Shown: positions 19,542 to 30,900 of the stretch, in pieces
Layout of the letters: the number at the start of each line of letters is the position of its first letter
How positions within the stretch are numbered: the stretch's first letter is position 1
Origin: Deltaproteobacteria bacterium
Lineage (GTDB): Bacteria > JAGRBM01 > JAHCIT01
Direction: 5' to 3'
Assembly: GCA_026129095.1 (NCBI GenBank)
Contig: JAHCIT010000001.1
Location: forward strand, 248,245-312,244
Length of the DNA: 64,000 bases
Notes under the pieces: generated by a model
Database searches by the model: none
Told to the model about the DNA's origin: nothing
Seen by the model: only the letters and a program-made list of their open reading frames with translations
Position numbers and translations under genes: made by a program

Positions 19542-20948
19542 CTACAGGGCCACTTCATCGTTCCGGCGGGCGATGACCGCTTCAATGCCGAGATCGGTCT
19601 TCAGTGCTTTTGAAAGTCCATTCAGTGCACTGGATTCCCCATGAACCAGGGCGACTGTTCGGGGAGTCTTGCCCAGTTCCTTTACATAACGGACCAGATC
19701 TCCCTGATCGCCGTGGCCGGAAAACACGTCGAGGTGGTCCAATTCAGCGCAGACCGGAACCTGTTCGCCGAAGATACGCAGCTCCTTCGCGCCATTGACC
19801 AGCGCCGACCCCCGTGTGCCCTGCGCCTGAAAACCGACAATCAGTATCTTGGTGGAAGGATCCGCCATCCGGTTTGCCAGATGATGCAGAATCCGGCCGC
19901 CCGAGACCATTCCGCTTCCGGCGATGATAATCGCGGGCCCCTTCACGTTGTTCAGTTCCTTGGAATCTCCGACCGTTTGCGTGATGTGAAGCGACTTCCA
20001 GCCTTTCACACCCTTGCCATGCCCGAGCATCCGGGCGATTTCAGCATTGTGTTCGTCCTCGTAGCGGGCATACAGGCGCGTCACGTCGCTGGCCATCGGA
20101 GAATCAATGTAAACCGGCGTGGGGGGAATGCGCCCGGTCAGTTCAAGTTCTTCGATGAGATACAGGAGATGCTGGGTCCGGCCAAGCGCGAAAGAGGGTA
20201 TCAGGATCACCCGCTTGTTCTGGTGTGCATCCTGGATATGCCGCTCCAGCCAGTCACGAGGGTCTGTCTCCTCATGGTGACGGTCTCCATAGGTTGATTC
20301 GAGGCAAAGCAGATCGAGAGCATTGGAAAGCTCCACCCTGGCAGGCGGGTCCATGAACTTGAGGTCGTAACGGCCCAGATCGCCGGAGAAAAGCAGCCGC
20401 TTTGTGCCCCCAGGCGCATCAAATTCGATATACGCCTGTGCAGAACCGACAATGTGCCCGGCCGGATGAAACGTCACCCGGACGCCGGGAATTACTTCCT
20501 TCGGTTCCCCATATGGAACGCCCCGGAGGTACCGGATCACCGCTTCGGCATCACTCCGCGTGTAAAGCGGCAGCGCAGGCTGGTGGCGCGAATAGCCCCG
20601 GCGGTTTACGAAACGGGCCTCTTCCTCCTGCAGATAACCCGCATCGGGCAGCAGGATATCGCACAGGTCGACAGTCGCCGGGGTCGCATAAAAGAACCCC
20701 TTGTAACCGAGCAGATTGAGACGGGGGATAAACCCGGAATGATCGATATGGCTGTGGGTGACAATGACCGCCTTCAGTTCACGGACCGGGAAATCGAGTT
20801 TCGCCCAGTTCAGGTCCTTTATATCCCGCCCACCCTGGAAAAGCCCGCAGTCCACCAGCACCAGTCCCTTGTGTGTGTGGATCAGGAACTTCGATCCCGT
20901 GACGGTGCCGGCTCCACCCAGAAAACGGACTTTGGGAGCAAATGACAT
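19542..20948 (-). CDS. Metallo-beta-lactamase / beta-CASP family ribonuclease
   Basis: Protein of 468 residues. The metallo-beta-lactamase motif Thr-His-Ser-His-Ile-Asp-His-Ser-Gly (about residues 60-68) and the Pro-Ala-Gly-His-Ile-Val-Gly-Ser and Phe-Ser-Gly-Asp-Leu-Gly-Arg motifs are followed by a beta-CASP domain with Glu-Ser-Thr-Tyr-Gly-Asp-Arg, Pro-Ser-Phe-Ala-Leu-Gly-Arg, Gly-Ser-Gly-Met-Val-Ser-Gly-Gly-Arg and Phe-Ser-Gly-His-Gly-Asp. These mark the Ysh1/CPSF73-like RNA-processing exonuclease/endonuclease group. The N-terminal 83 residues of the longer open frame are discarded; the ATG at 20948 opens the conserved domain. Followed upstream, on the same strand, by a second metallo-beta-lactamase-fold gene 13 bases away. 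Confidence 0.88.
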   Translation of the reverse strand: MSFAPKVRFLGGAGTVTGSKFLIHTHKGLVLVDCGLFQGGRDIKDLNWAKLDFPVRELKAVIVTHSHIDHSGFIPRLNLLGYKGFFYATPATVDLCDILLPDAGYLQEEEARFVNRRGYSRHQPALPLYTRSDAEAVIRYLRGVPYGEPKEVIPGVRVTFHPAGHIVGSAQAYIEFDAPGGTKRLLFSGDLGRYDLKFMDPPARVELSNALDLLCLESTYGDRHHEETDPRDWLERHIQDAHQNKRVILIPSFALGRTQHLLYLIEELELTGRIPPTPVYIDSPMASDVTRLYARYEDEHNAEIARMLGHGKGVKGWKSLHITQTVGDSKELNNVKGPAIIIAGSGMVSGGRILHHLANRMADPSTKILIVGFQAQGTRGSALVNGAKELRIFGEQVPVCAELDHLDVFSGHGDQGDLVRYVKELGKTPRTVALVHGESSALNGLSKALKTDLGIEAVIARRNDEVAL

Positions 20949-20961
20949 GGTGATCCTTTCG

Positions 20962-21858
20962 TTACTCGACCAGTTCCGGATACTGCGGAAGCTCACGGAC
21001 CAGTTCCGGCTCGTGAGAGGGCCAGATATGAATCTCCGGAACACGGGCTGAAAGCTCCCGTATTTCAAGAATAGTCTGCCATGCCCGCTTGCGATCTTCG
21101 TCAGCCGACCGTCCGTATAGAACCCCCTTGGGCGCCGGGAGCCGGTAGTTGTCACGGATATACACGCCATCGCCCGCAAGGAGCGCCCGGCCCGACGCAA
21201 GATGTATCAGCGCACCCAGAGAGCCAGTGCAGTGTCCCGGCAGATCAACCAGATAGATACTTCCGTCGTTCATTAGATCCCATGTCGAGATAAACGGCCC
21301 CAATTTGGGTCCCTTCCCCAGCGGCGCCTCCCGCGTCCGTCCCCCTGGCAGATCGGCAGGGTTCAACCCCCGCAGATGCCGTCTCCAGCTCCGGGCAAGC
21401 CTGAATACACCGGGCCCTACCACGACGTCTGCATCCGGGAAGCGGTCAATATCTCCCGTGTGGTCGAAGTGATGGTGCGAATAAATGACGGTTCCGATAT
21501 CCGCTGGATCCACGCCTGCGGCCTTCAGCCGGGAAGCGGCGTCTTCACCCCGTATCACCTCAGGCAGCATCCCCATCAGCTTTGCCACAGGTACAAGCGG
21601 AGCAAGTCTGGATCGCCCCGGTGCGGCGAGAAACGCCGGCAGGCCGAGATCGAACAGTATTTTTCGCGCAGGATGCTCGATCAGGAAGGCGAGCGACGGA
21701 ATGCGAATGGTACCCGGCGGGCTGCCTTCGCACATGTACTGCCGTGCCACCGGTATAAATCCGGTAGAGATAATTCCCACGCGGACGGATGATTCTCCGG
21801 CAGGCGGCGGCCAGCCGTACCAGGGAACCGCAACTTCAGGGGATGACGTCACAGGCAT
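20962..21858 (-). CDS. Metallo-beta-lactamase-fold hydrolase (lactonase-like)
   Basis: Protein of 298 residues. The zinc motif His-His-His-Phe-Asp-His-Thr-Gly-Asp is in Tyr-Ser-His-His-His-Phe-Asp-His, followed by Leu-Pro-Gly-His-Cys-Thr-Gly-Ser and Leu-Leu-Ala-Gly-Asp-Gly-Val-Tyr, and a late His in Trp-Pro-Ser-His-Glu-Pro. This set is like quorum-quenching lactonases and related hydrolases; substrate unknown. The ATG at 21858 lies right behind a TATACT box and between two TGACGTCA palindromes; a longer start at 21885 is possible. Probably co-transcribed with the beta-CASP gene downstream. Confidence 0.8.
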   Translation of the reverse strand: MPVTSSPEVAVPWYGWPPPAGESSVRVGIISTGFIPVARQYMCEGSPPGTIRIPSLAFLIEHPARKILFDLGLPAFLAAPGRSRLAPLVPVAKLMGMLPEVIRGEDAASRLKAAGVDPADIGTVIYSHHHFDHTGDIDRFPDADVVVGPGVFRLARSWRRHLRGLNPADLPGGRTREAPLGKGPKLGPFISTWDLMNDGSIYLVDLPGHCTGSLGALIHLASGRALLAGDGVYIRDNYRLPAPKGVLYGRSADEDRKRAWQTILEIRELSARVPEIHIWPSHEPELVRELPQYPELVE

Positions 21859-21885
21859 CTCGCGACAGTATAACCGTGACGTCAC
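21844..21885 (-). promoter_or_regulatory. Promoter with paired TGACGTCA operators
   Basis: TGACGTCA at 21844-21851 and GTGACGTCAC at 21876-21885 are perfect palindromes whose centres are 33 bases apart (three helical turns). Between them, on the minus strand, is TATACT about eight bases before the ATG at 21858, so the transcript may be nearly leaderless. The upstream palindrome would sit between -35 and -10, a repressor-like position. Confidence 0.45.
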
Positions 21886-21915
21886 CGAGGGGAAGAAGGT
21901 GCAGGTGTTTTGCCT

Positions 21916-23468
<1,553 letters not shown>

Positions 23469-23537
23469 AGCATCAACAATCAAGCCTAGAAACCCCGCCT
23501 CCCAAGGGCAAATGCGGGAGCCGGATGGCGGGAAGAG

Positions 23538-24722
23538 CTAAACCACTTCCCCTGCCGCGTGGGCCGACGCCCAGGCCCAGTGAAAGTTGTAGCCCCCAAG
23601 CCAGCCCGTGACATCCACCACTTCTCCGATGAAATAGAGTCCCTTCACCCGGCGGGCCTCCATCGTCTTGGAAGACAGTTCCGCCGTCGAGACACCTCCA
23701 GCGGTCACTTCGGCCTTCGCGTGGCCTTCGGTTCCCGCTGGTTTCACGCTCCAAGCCTGAAAAGCGTCCTCTACAGCCTTCAGTTCCCGGTCCGGACTGT
23801 CAGCGAGCCGTTTCGAGGGAAGCTGATGCAGATCGAACCATCGGTCCACCAGCCGTTTCGGCAGCAGCATGGCCAATGCATTTCTTGCTTCGGTGCGGTT
23901 CCCCTTCAAGCGCTCTGCCTTCAGCCAGTCCAGAAGATCGAGTTCGGGCAACAGACGGATCTGCAACGCCTCGCCCGGCAGCCAGTAGCTCGATATCTGC
24001 AGGATGGCCGGGCCACTCAGCCCCTTGTGGGTAAAAAGAATCTGCTCGCGGAATGTTTTCCCGCAGCAGGAGACTTCCGCCGGAGCCGAGAGGCCGGTGA
24101 GGTCTCCGAACTTTTCCAGATCGTCCCGTGACCAGACGAACGGAACCAGCGCGGGGCGGGGCTCCACAACCGCAAGCCCGAACTGCCGGGCAATCCGGTA
24201 ACCCAGATCCGATGCACCCAGTTTCTCAAAGGAAAGCCCGCCGGTGGCGACAACGAGTGATTCGCACGGAAATTCGCCGATACTCGCCAGCACCTTGAAC
24301 CCGCCGCCTTCCCGCAGCGTGACAGCGCTGATCTTGGTCCTTACATGTACCGTCACACCGGCACGCTCACATTCCGCCAGAAGCAGCTCGCGAACCTCCC
24401 TCGCCGTGCCGTCGCAGAACAGTTGGCCGAGCTTCTTCTCGTGATAGGGGGTGCCATGCCGGCCAAGAAGTTCGATGAAATCCGAAGGGGTAAATCTCGC
24501 AAGTGCCGAACGGCTGAAATCGGGATTCTCCGACAGGAAATGCTCCGGCCTCACGTCCAGATTGGTAAAGTTGCACCGGCCGCCGCCGGAGATGAGTATC
24601 TTGCGGCCGGGTTCATCCATGTGTTCCAGAACAGCCACCCTGCGGCCCCGCCCACCCGCAACAGCCGCGCAGAATAGCCCCGCCGCCCCGCCGCCCAGAA
24701 TCACCACATCCGGCTGGACCAT
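23538..24722 (-). CDS. BaiN / HI0933-type NAD(P)/FAD-dependent oxidoreductase
   Basis: Protein of 394 residues. The Rossmann FAD motif is Leu-Gly-Gly-Gly-Ala-Ala-Gly-Leu near residue 8, followed by Gly-Arg-Lys-Ile-Leu-Ile-Ser-Gly-Gly-Gly-Arg-Cys-Asn-Phe-Thr-Asn, the signature of the HI0933/BaiN family. The C-terminus has Val-Thr-Ala-Gly-Gly-Val and Gly-Glu-Val-Val-Asp-Val-Thr-Gly-Trp-Leu-Gly-Gly-Tyr-Asn-Phe, also diagnostic. Physiological role unknown in most bacteria. The start is the ATG that opens the FAD motif; four bases separate it from the upstream sua5-like gene. Confidence 0.88.
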   Translation of the reverse strand: MVQPDVVILGGGAAGLFCAAVAGGRGRRVAVLEHMDEPGRKILISGGGRCNFTNLDVRPEHFLSENPDFSRSALARFTPSDFIELLGRHGTPYHEKKLGQLFCDGTAREVRELLLAECERAGVTVHVRTKISAVTLREGGGFKVLASIGEFPCESLVVATGGLSFEKLGASDLGYRIARQFGLAVVEPRPALVPFVWSRDDLEKFGDLTGLSAPAEVSCCGKTFREQILFTHKGLSGPAILQISSYWLPGEALQIRLLPELDLLDWLKAERLKGNRTEARNALAMLLPKRLVDRWFDLHQLPSKRLADSPDRELKAVEDAFQAWSVKPAGTEGHAKAEVTAGGVSTAELSSKTMEARRVKGLYFIGEVVDVTGWLGGYNFHWAWASAHAAGEVV

Positions 24723-24726
24723 TCTG

Positions 24727-25695
24727 TCAGCGCCCGCCTGCCGCCCGGCAAAGCCGGTCACGAACAGCGGCGTCGAGCCCGCTGTCCAGCGGTAACGTGA
24801 CAACGGCCACATCAAAACCCTGCACATCCACTTCGCGCAGCCAGCTGTATAGCGTTCTTGCCCGGCCTTCCGGACTTTTTTCTACCGGCAGGAGAACCAC
24901 ACTTTCGGGAACCGGCTCCGGGCCCGCACCAAGCCATGCACAGACTCTCTGACCCTGAAGGAGATGTGCTTCTGCCACTTCCTGTGCCTTGCCTCGCCCG
25001 GCGATCACGATTCTCGCCCGTGGCGCGTAATGAGACTCCAGCATTCCTGGGGCGCGGACCTGGGACTTTTCGTTCCCGGTCTTTACCGGACTGCCGAGTT
25101 CCCGCTCGATGTCCGTTGCCGCAATACCGCCGGGCCTCAGGATTATGGGAACATCGGAAGACAGATCGACAATCGTGGATTCAATGCCAACTGCACACGG
25201 TCCGCCATCCAGCACGAAATCCACTTCCATCCCAAGGTCTGCCCGAACATGTGCTGCCGTTGTGGGGCTTACCTTCCCAAAACGGTTCGCTGACGGCGCG
25301 GCGATACCACTTCCAAAAGCATCCAGAAGCATCAGCGCGGCCGGGTGCGCTGGAATACGTATCGCGACGGTCTCCTGACCACCGGTTATCTCCAGCGAGA
25401 TGCGAGGATGGCGCTTCAGTACCAAGGTGAGTGGCCCCGGCCAGAACCGGCGTGCCAGTCTTTCAGCAGCCTCAGGAACCTTTAAAGCCCAATCTTCAAG
25501 CTTTGTGCTGCTGCCAATATGCACGATGAGGGGATGATCCGCAGGCCGGCCTTTCACGGCAAACACCTTGCGAATGGCGGCAGGATTCAACGCATCAGCA
25601 CCCAGGCCATATACCGTCTCCGTCGGAAAGGCCACCAGCCCGCCTCCCTTCAGGACGGAAACCGCACGGGCAATATCGGTGGCAGATGGGGTCAT
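24727..25695 (-). CDS. L-threonylcarbamoyladenylate synthase (Sua5/YwlC type)
   Basis: Protein of about 322 residues, with both the YrdC-like domain and the C-terminal Sua5 domain. It makes threonylcarbamoyl-AMP for the t6A37 tRNA modification. Visible are Phe-Pro-Thr-Glu-Thr-Val-Tyr-Gly-Leu-Gly-Ala-Asp, Val-Lys-Gly-Arg-Pro, Trp-Pro-Gly-Pro-Leu-Thr, Ala-Pro-Ser-Ala-Asn and Gly-Ile-Glu-Ser-Thr-Ile, plus the linker Arg-Ala-Pro-Gly-Met-Leu-Glu-Ser-His-Tyr-Ala-Pro. The ATG at 25695 has AGGAG five bases upstream; an ATG 15 bases earlier is the alternative. Divergent from the acetolactate decarboxylase gene and in operon with the BaiN-like gene. Confidence 0.88.
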   Translation of the reverse strand: MTPSATDIARAVSVLKGGGLVAFPTETVYGLGADALNPAAIRKVFAVKGRPADHPLIVHIGSSTKLEDWALKVPEAAERLARRFWPGPLTLVLKRHPRISLEITGGQETVAIRIPAHPAALMLLDAFGSGIAAPSANRFGKVSPTTAAHVRADLGMEVDFVLDGGPCAVGIESTIVDLSSDVPIILRPGGIAATDIERELGSPVKTGNEKSQVRAPGMLESHYAPRARIVIAGRGKAQEVAEAHLLQGQRVCAWLGAGPEPVPESVVLLPVEKSPEGRARTLYSWLREVDVQGFDVAVVTLPLDSGLDAAVRDRLCRAAGGR

Positions 25696-25759
25696 GGCTC
25701 CTGCCGCCATAGAGCGACCCGCACCTCCGGTGCAAACCGTCTGTGCTAGGGTTGTCACC

Positions 25760-26524
25760 ATGAAACGGCCCCTTTTGCTGTTAGTCTTTCTGCTTGCAGG
25801 GTGTGCCTCCCATCCGGGAATAACTGCCAAAAATCCCGCCGGATGCATCTCGGATGAAATCGTCCAGATTGGCACCTTTGGAGCTCTTCTGGCCGGCGCA
25901 CTGGAGGGAACGGTCTCCTACGGCGAAATCCGTCAGTTTGGCAATTTCGGAGTCGGCACGTTCAACGGGCTTGACGGCGAAATGCTCGCCGACCGGGGAC
26001 ATTTCGTCCAGATACGGGCTGATGGCCGGGCCTATCCCGTCGCCGATTCGCAACGAACTCCATTCGCCACGGTCAAATGCTTCCAACCGGACCTGACGGC
26101 AGAACTGGGAGCGCAGCCGGACTGGCAGGAGTTCCAGAAAGCGCTTGATGCACTGATCCCGGCTCCAAACCTCCCGGTGGCTGTCAGGATCCGGGGCCGG
26201 TTCCGGTATGTGAAAGCCCGCAGTGTCGCCAGAAAACTGAAGCCCTATCCGCCGCTTACCGAAATCATCCGAACCCAGCCTGAATTCGAACATCGGGACG
26301 CAGAAGGCCTTATGGCCGGATTCTGGTTCCCTTCTTATCTCTCCGGAATCAACCTTCCCGGCTGGCACCTGCATTTTCTCAATTCGGAAGAAGCGGAAGG
26401 CGGGCATGTGCTCGAAGCGGTCCCGCTGGCCGTTACCGTAGAGATCGACACTGCCTCCGGCCTGCGTGTTCTTTTTCCTTCCAGCGGCGAATTCCACGAG
26501 GTGATCCTGGGGGAAGAGAGATAG
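25760..26524 (+). CDS. Alpha-acetolactate decarboxylase with lipoprotein signal
   Basis: Protein of 254 residues. The mature part has the family motifs: Gly-Asn-Phe-Gly-Val-Gly-Thr-Phe-Asn-Gly-Leu-Asp-Gly-Glu-Met, and Gly-Ile-Asn-Leu-Pro-Gly-Trp-His-Leu-His-Phe-Leu with Gly-Gly-His-Val-Leu-Glu, giving the His-x-His and His zinc ligands. These enzymes convert alpha-acetolactate to acetoin (budA/alsD). Unusually, the N-terminus is a lipoprotein signal: Lys-Arg, a run of Leu and Phe, and Leu-Ala-Gly-Cys at residues 13-16. The protein would thus sit in the periplasm or on the outer membrane. No acetolactate synthase is nearby. ATG preceded by no strong ribosome binding site. Confidence 0.88.
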   Translation: MKRPLLLLVFLLAGCASHPGITAKNPAGCISDEIVQIGTFGALLAGALEGTVSYGEIRQFGNFGVGTFNGLDGEMLADRGHFVQIRADGRAYPVADSQRTPFATVKCFQPDLTAELGAQPDWQEFQKALDALIPAPNLPVAVRIRGRFRYVKARSVARKLKPYPPLTEIIRTQPEFEHRDAEGLMAGFWFPSYLSGINLPGWHLHFLNSEEAEGGHVLEAVPLAVTVEIDTASGLRVLFPSSGEFHEVILGEER

Positions 26525-26625
26525 CCGGACACCGTTTGACCCCTGCCTTGCCCCCGGTCTATCGCAGCATCCTGAGCAGCGGGCTTCATGGTGGGGCCTG
26601 CGTGCCGAAGTCATTAAGGATACAT

Positions 26626-27096
26626 ATGGCCCATTTCTATGCCCCAGTCCGGTTCAAGGCCGACCATGTCCTCGAATTTCGCCCCACGCGGCATACGCAC
26701 GAATGGGAAGTGACGTTCGTCTTCAAGGGGCCGATCAATGAAACCAACGGTGTCATCATTAACCTGCTGGAAGTGAAACAGGCACTCGACCCCCTGGTCC
26801 GCCGGATCGAAGGGACATTCCTGAACGGCCACGCGGAACTGCTCGCCGCCCCTCCGCCGATCTGTGTGGCTGCCGAGATACCCACCTGCGAGAATCTGGC
26901 CCGGTTTTTCTACTGGTATATGGTGGCAGGCGACCATGATCTCGTGTTTCCCGATCGCGTGGTACTGGAACAGGTTCGGGTCCAGCTTGAAGAACTGGGC
27001 CGGCCAGCCAATGGCGAGAGGGGCTACGCTATCGTGGACGTATCGGATTTCCTGCCGGAACTTCTTCGCCGCCGCCATCTCCAGGTGGCCCGATAG
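26626..27096 (+). CDS. 6-pyruvoyl-tetrahydropterin synthase / QueD-like protein lacking the usual Cys
   Basis: Protein of 156 residues, ATG with AAGGA upstream. The fold markers are Phe-Lys-Ala-Asp-His near the start, His-Thr-His-Glu-Trp-Glu-Val, Ile-Ile-Asn-Leu-Leu-Glu-Val-Lys and Pro-Thr-Cys-Glu-Asn-Leu-Ala. The three zinc His (14, 23 and 25) are kept, but the catalytic Cys, four residues before the second zinc His in QueD, is Arg here. Adjacent queC (16 bases downstream) supports a link to 7-deazaguanine/queuosine synthesis, in which QueD makes carboxytetrahydropterin. Loss of the Cys suggests a changed reaction or a different catalytic residue. An insert near residues 70-82 makes it longer than E. 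coli QueD. Confidence 0.72.
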   Translation: MAHFYAPVRFKADHVLEFRPTRHTHEWEVTFVFKGPINETNGVIINLLEVKQALDPLVRRIEGTFLNGHAELLAAPPPICVAAEIPTCENLARFFYWYMVAGDHDLVFPDRVVLEQVRVQLEELGRPANGERGYAIVDVSDFLPELLRRRHLQVAR

Positions 27097-27111
27097 GTTC
27101 ATTTTCCTGTC

Positions 27112-27801
27112 GTGAAACCGAAAGCCGTCGTGCTGCTCTCCGGGGGGCTCGATTCGGCCACCGTACTCGCTATCGCAAGGGCCAATGGATTTGATCCGGT
27201 CGCTCTGACCATCCGTTACGGCCAACGGCATGAGCACGAAATCGAAGCCGCCCGCCGCGTCGCCGCCGCCCAGGGAATCTCCCGGCACGAACTGGTGGAA
27301 TTCGATCTAAGGCCATTCGGCGGTTCTGCACTCACTGACCGGTCGATAGAAGTTCCCAAAGGGCGCGTGACCAGCGGCATGGCTTCCGAGATTCCCGTTA
27401 CCTACGTCCCGGCACGCAATACCATCTTCCTGTCATTTGCGTTGGGGCTTGCTGAAGCGTCTGGGGCCCGGGATATCTATGCCGGGATGAACGCCGTTGA
27501 CTACTCCGGCTACCCCGACTGCCGACCCGAATTCGTCGAGGAGTTCGAAAGGCTGGCGAACCTGGCCACCCGCGCTGGCGTACAGGGGGAGCGCTTCCAC
27601 GTGCATGCGCCGCTTATCCGGCTCCATAAGCATGAGATCATCCGGCACGGGCTGGAACTGGGGGTTGATTATTCATTAACCCATTCCTGCTATGACCCCA
27701 ATTCCGAAGGGGCAGCCTGCGGGCGGTGCGATTCCTGCCTGCTCCGTCTGGAGGGATTCCGCCAAGCGGGAGTTCCCGACCCGGTTCGATACGTCCGGTA
27801 G
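27112..27801 (+). CDS. queC: 7-cyano-7-deazaguanine synthase
   Basis: Protein of 229 residues, GTG start. It converts carboxy-deazaguanine to preQ0 using ATP and ammonia. The PP-loop [10 protein letters not shown] is near the N-terminus, Tyr-Val-Pro-Ala-Arg-Asn follows in the middle, and the C-terminal zinc site is Ser-Cys-Tyr...Ala-Cys-Gly-Arg-Cys-Asp-Ser-Cys. Length and motifs are canonical. It follows the QueD-like gene by 16 bases. queE is not in the window. Confidence 0.94.
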   Translation: MKPKAVVLLSGGLDSATVLAIARANGFDPVALTIRYGQRHEHEIEAARRVAAAQGISRHELVEFDLRPFGGSALTDRSIEVPKGRVTSGMASEIPVTYVPARNTIFLSFALGLAEASGARDIYAGMNAVDYSGYPDCRPEFVEEFERLANLATRAGVQGERFHVHAPLIRLHKHEIIRHGLELGVDYSLTHSCYDPNSEGAACGRCDSCLLRLEGFRQAGVPDPVRYVR

Positions 27802-27953
27802 CTGTTACTCCGTCCGCTGTTTCACATCGCCACAAAGACGCGGCGCATTAATTAAGTCAGAACTGGCGAAAGACACCGCGATTTCCGTGCTTTGGGCACT
27901 ATCCCAACTGTTCAATTCCACTTAGAATAATCGCTGATAGAGATAATTGTGTC

Positions 27954-30900
27954 GTGAAGTTCCGGGTGAGCACAGAATTTCTGGCGGGTGTGGCGCTGCT
28001 TGTCATAGCTACCGCCCCCTATGTTGTCTCGCAGATCATCGAGCCAGAAGATTTTGACGGCGACACGATCAGTGACATCGAGGAAGGCCGTTATCTCCCC
28101 GGCGGGCCACGGGACACGGATGGCGACGGGATTCCCGATTACGCCGATCTCGATTCTGACAATGATACCATTGCCGACATCATCGAGGCCGGTCGTTCAG
28201 ACATCAACCTGCCTCCGGTAAATACCGATCTACTTCCGCAGTTCAACGACAATCTGCCCGACTACATCGATATCGATTCGGACAACGACAGCATCCATGA
28301 CGCGGATGAAGCCTGGCCGCAAGGAACGCTACCGCCTGCCCTTGAAGACCAGCACTCGGCTTCCCAGCTTGCTGACAGCGAACGAAACCCGCTGGTTCCC
28401 AACGACATCACGCCATATCCGGACGGAATCCCGGACGTCCACGACCTGGATTCCGATGGCGACGGGATTCCCGACTACGTCGAGGCCGGCCTCGACATCA
28501 ACCCCTTCACACTGCCGGTTGATACTGATGACGATGGCATCCCGGACTTCCGGGATCTCGATTCCAATGGGGACGGTATCCCCGATATCCTGGCCTGGGA
28601 CAGCGACGGAGATGGAATTCCGAACTATGCGGACTCCGACCCGAAAGACGGCCCCCTTGGAGACTGGGATGATGACAGTATTACCAACGCCGAGGAGGGG
28701 GCGATCCATATCCGGAGCCCGTCCGGGATATGGGTGCTCCAGCCGGGCGGCAGGGATACTGATGGAGACGGAACGCCCGACTACAGGGATTCTGACTCCG
28801 ATAATGATGGCCTTTCAGACAAGATCGAAAAAGGATCGGTTGGCCTCCTGACCGTACCCAGACGCAGCCGCGGGCTCCCCTGGCCGCACGACTACCTCAT
28901 ACCGGATCTGGATGATGACGGAGCAATGGACGGTCTCGACGCCGGCCCCAGCCAGGCCGGACCGGAGTTTTTCACTGAGGGACAGGGCCGTTTTGACAGG
29001 GACTGGGACAATGACGGGATATCGGATGGAGAGGAAGGGCTGGGTGATTTTAATGGCAACAACACCCCAGACTGGATGGAGTCAGGCGCTTCCCTCATCT
29101 GGGACTCCGATGGCGACGGCCGGTGGGCCTGGGATGATGCGGATTCCGACGGCGACGGCATCCCTGATTCGGTCGAAGCAGGACTGACCATCCCTCTCCC
29201 GCATGGCCCGGGCGATATCAGAGGCACCATTCTGGCAGCCGGCAATTTCATAGCAGATGCCTGTCCGCCCACGTTTGCCGATCCCTACAACTTCACCAAT
29301 CCATACAAGCGCGACACTGATGGCGGCGGGATCCCCGACGGTCTGGAAGACCTGAATGGCAACGGCTGCTATGAACCGTGGCTGGGCGAAACCGATCCGA
29401 ACGATCCGACCGACGACGCATCCTTTAACGATCCGGACAACGACGGCCTCGACACTTCGATCGAAATCGGACTTGGCCTCGATCCGTTTGACAGCGACAC
29501 GGACGATGACGGTTTTACAGATGGGGAAGAAAACGGTCTGGATACGGTCGGTGTCCTCCTCCGGAACGGGAGCTCGGTATCCCAGGCGGGTTGGGGTCCA
29601 CAGTTCGCCGATATCGACCACGACGGAATTATCAATGGAAAGGACCTGGATGCGGACGGCGACGGCATCCCCGATTCTCTGGAAGGCTGCTTTACCCTGG
29701 AGCACTTTGCAGCCAATCCCGGCAAATATTACGGCCCCGACGGCATCCCTGATACCGGACCCGGCCAAGGCGGAACCTGGTTCCTCGGTAACCCGGATTT
29801 TCATTTTGCACCGCCCAACTGCACGCGAACCCATTTCCTGAAAGCGGATACGGATGGCGGCGGCATCAGCGATGGGCTCGAAGACAAGAACCGGGACGGA
29901 GTGATCAACGACGGGGAAACCGATCCACTCAACCGGTTTGATGACCTGGTGATCGATCAGGATGGCGATGGACTCTCGGCCCAACTGGAACTGCAACTGG
30001 GGACTTCCGATACCGATCTCGATTCCGACGATGACGGGATATCCGATGCCGATGAATACCGTATTTTCCTGACCAATCCTGCACACCCGGATACCGATGG
30101 CGACGGAATTTATGACGGCACCGAACTCGGCCTGACACTGGCGAACATCATTCCGGCACAGGGTGAAATCGGCGGCACCGACATCTCCCGCGGGTTCTTT
30201 ATTCCTGATGCTGACCCCACAACCGTCACAAATCCACTGAATTCGGATACGGACGGCGGCGGGATCCCTGATGGATCAGAGGACTTCAATCGCAACGGAC
30301 TTTATGAGCCCCATCTGGGAGAGACCGACCCAAACAATCCATTCGACGATGGTACCGCGCTCGATTGCGATGGAGACGGACTGCCGGATGCAGGCGAAAT
30401 AATCGTCGGCTTGAACGCCGGACTGACGCTGGCCCAGGCGGAGGCCCTCGCGTTCGATGCCGACAGCGATGATGACGGCCTGATTGACAGCTTGGAATCG
30501 TTTCAGGATACCGATGGCGATGGAAACATCGGCATTCTGGATCCGGATTCCGATGATGATGGCATAAATGATGGTGTGGAGCGGGGTGTCACTGGTCCGG
30601 TACCTCCGGTGTTGTCGCTTTCGCCCGGATGCCCCGGAGTGCTCAGTGACTACAAAGGAACCAATACTCTTTCTGCCAACTTCAAGATTGACGAAGATCC
30701 TTTAACCGTCACCAATATGCTCAACCCCGACACGGACGGTGGTGGAAAGCCTGACGGGAATGAGGATTTCAACCGGAATGGCAAGGTCGATTTCGGCGAG
30801 ACTGATCCGCTCAATCCCGCCGACGATGGTCCTGGTCCCAATGACGTCGATGGCGACGGACTGTCAGATAACCTGGAGTATCTGCTGTATTTCACCAATC

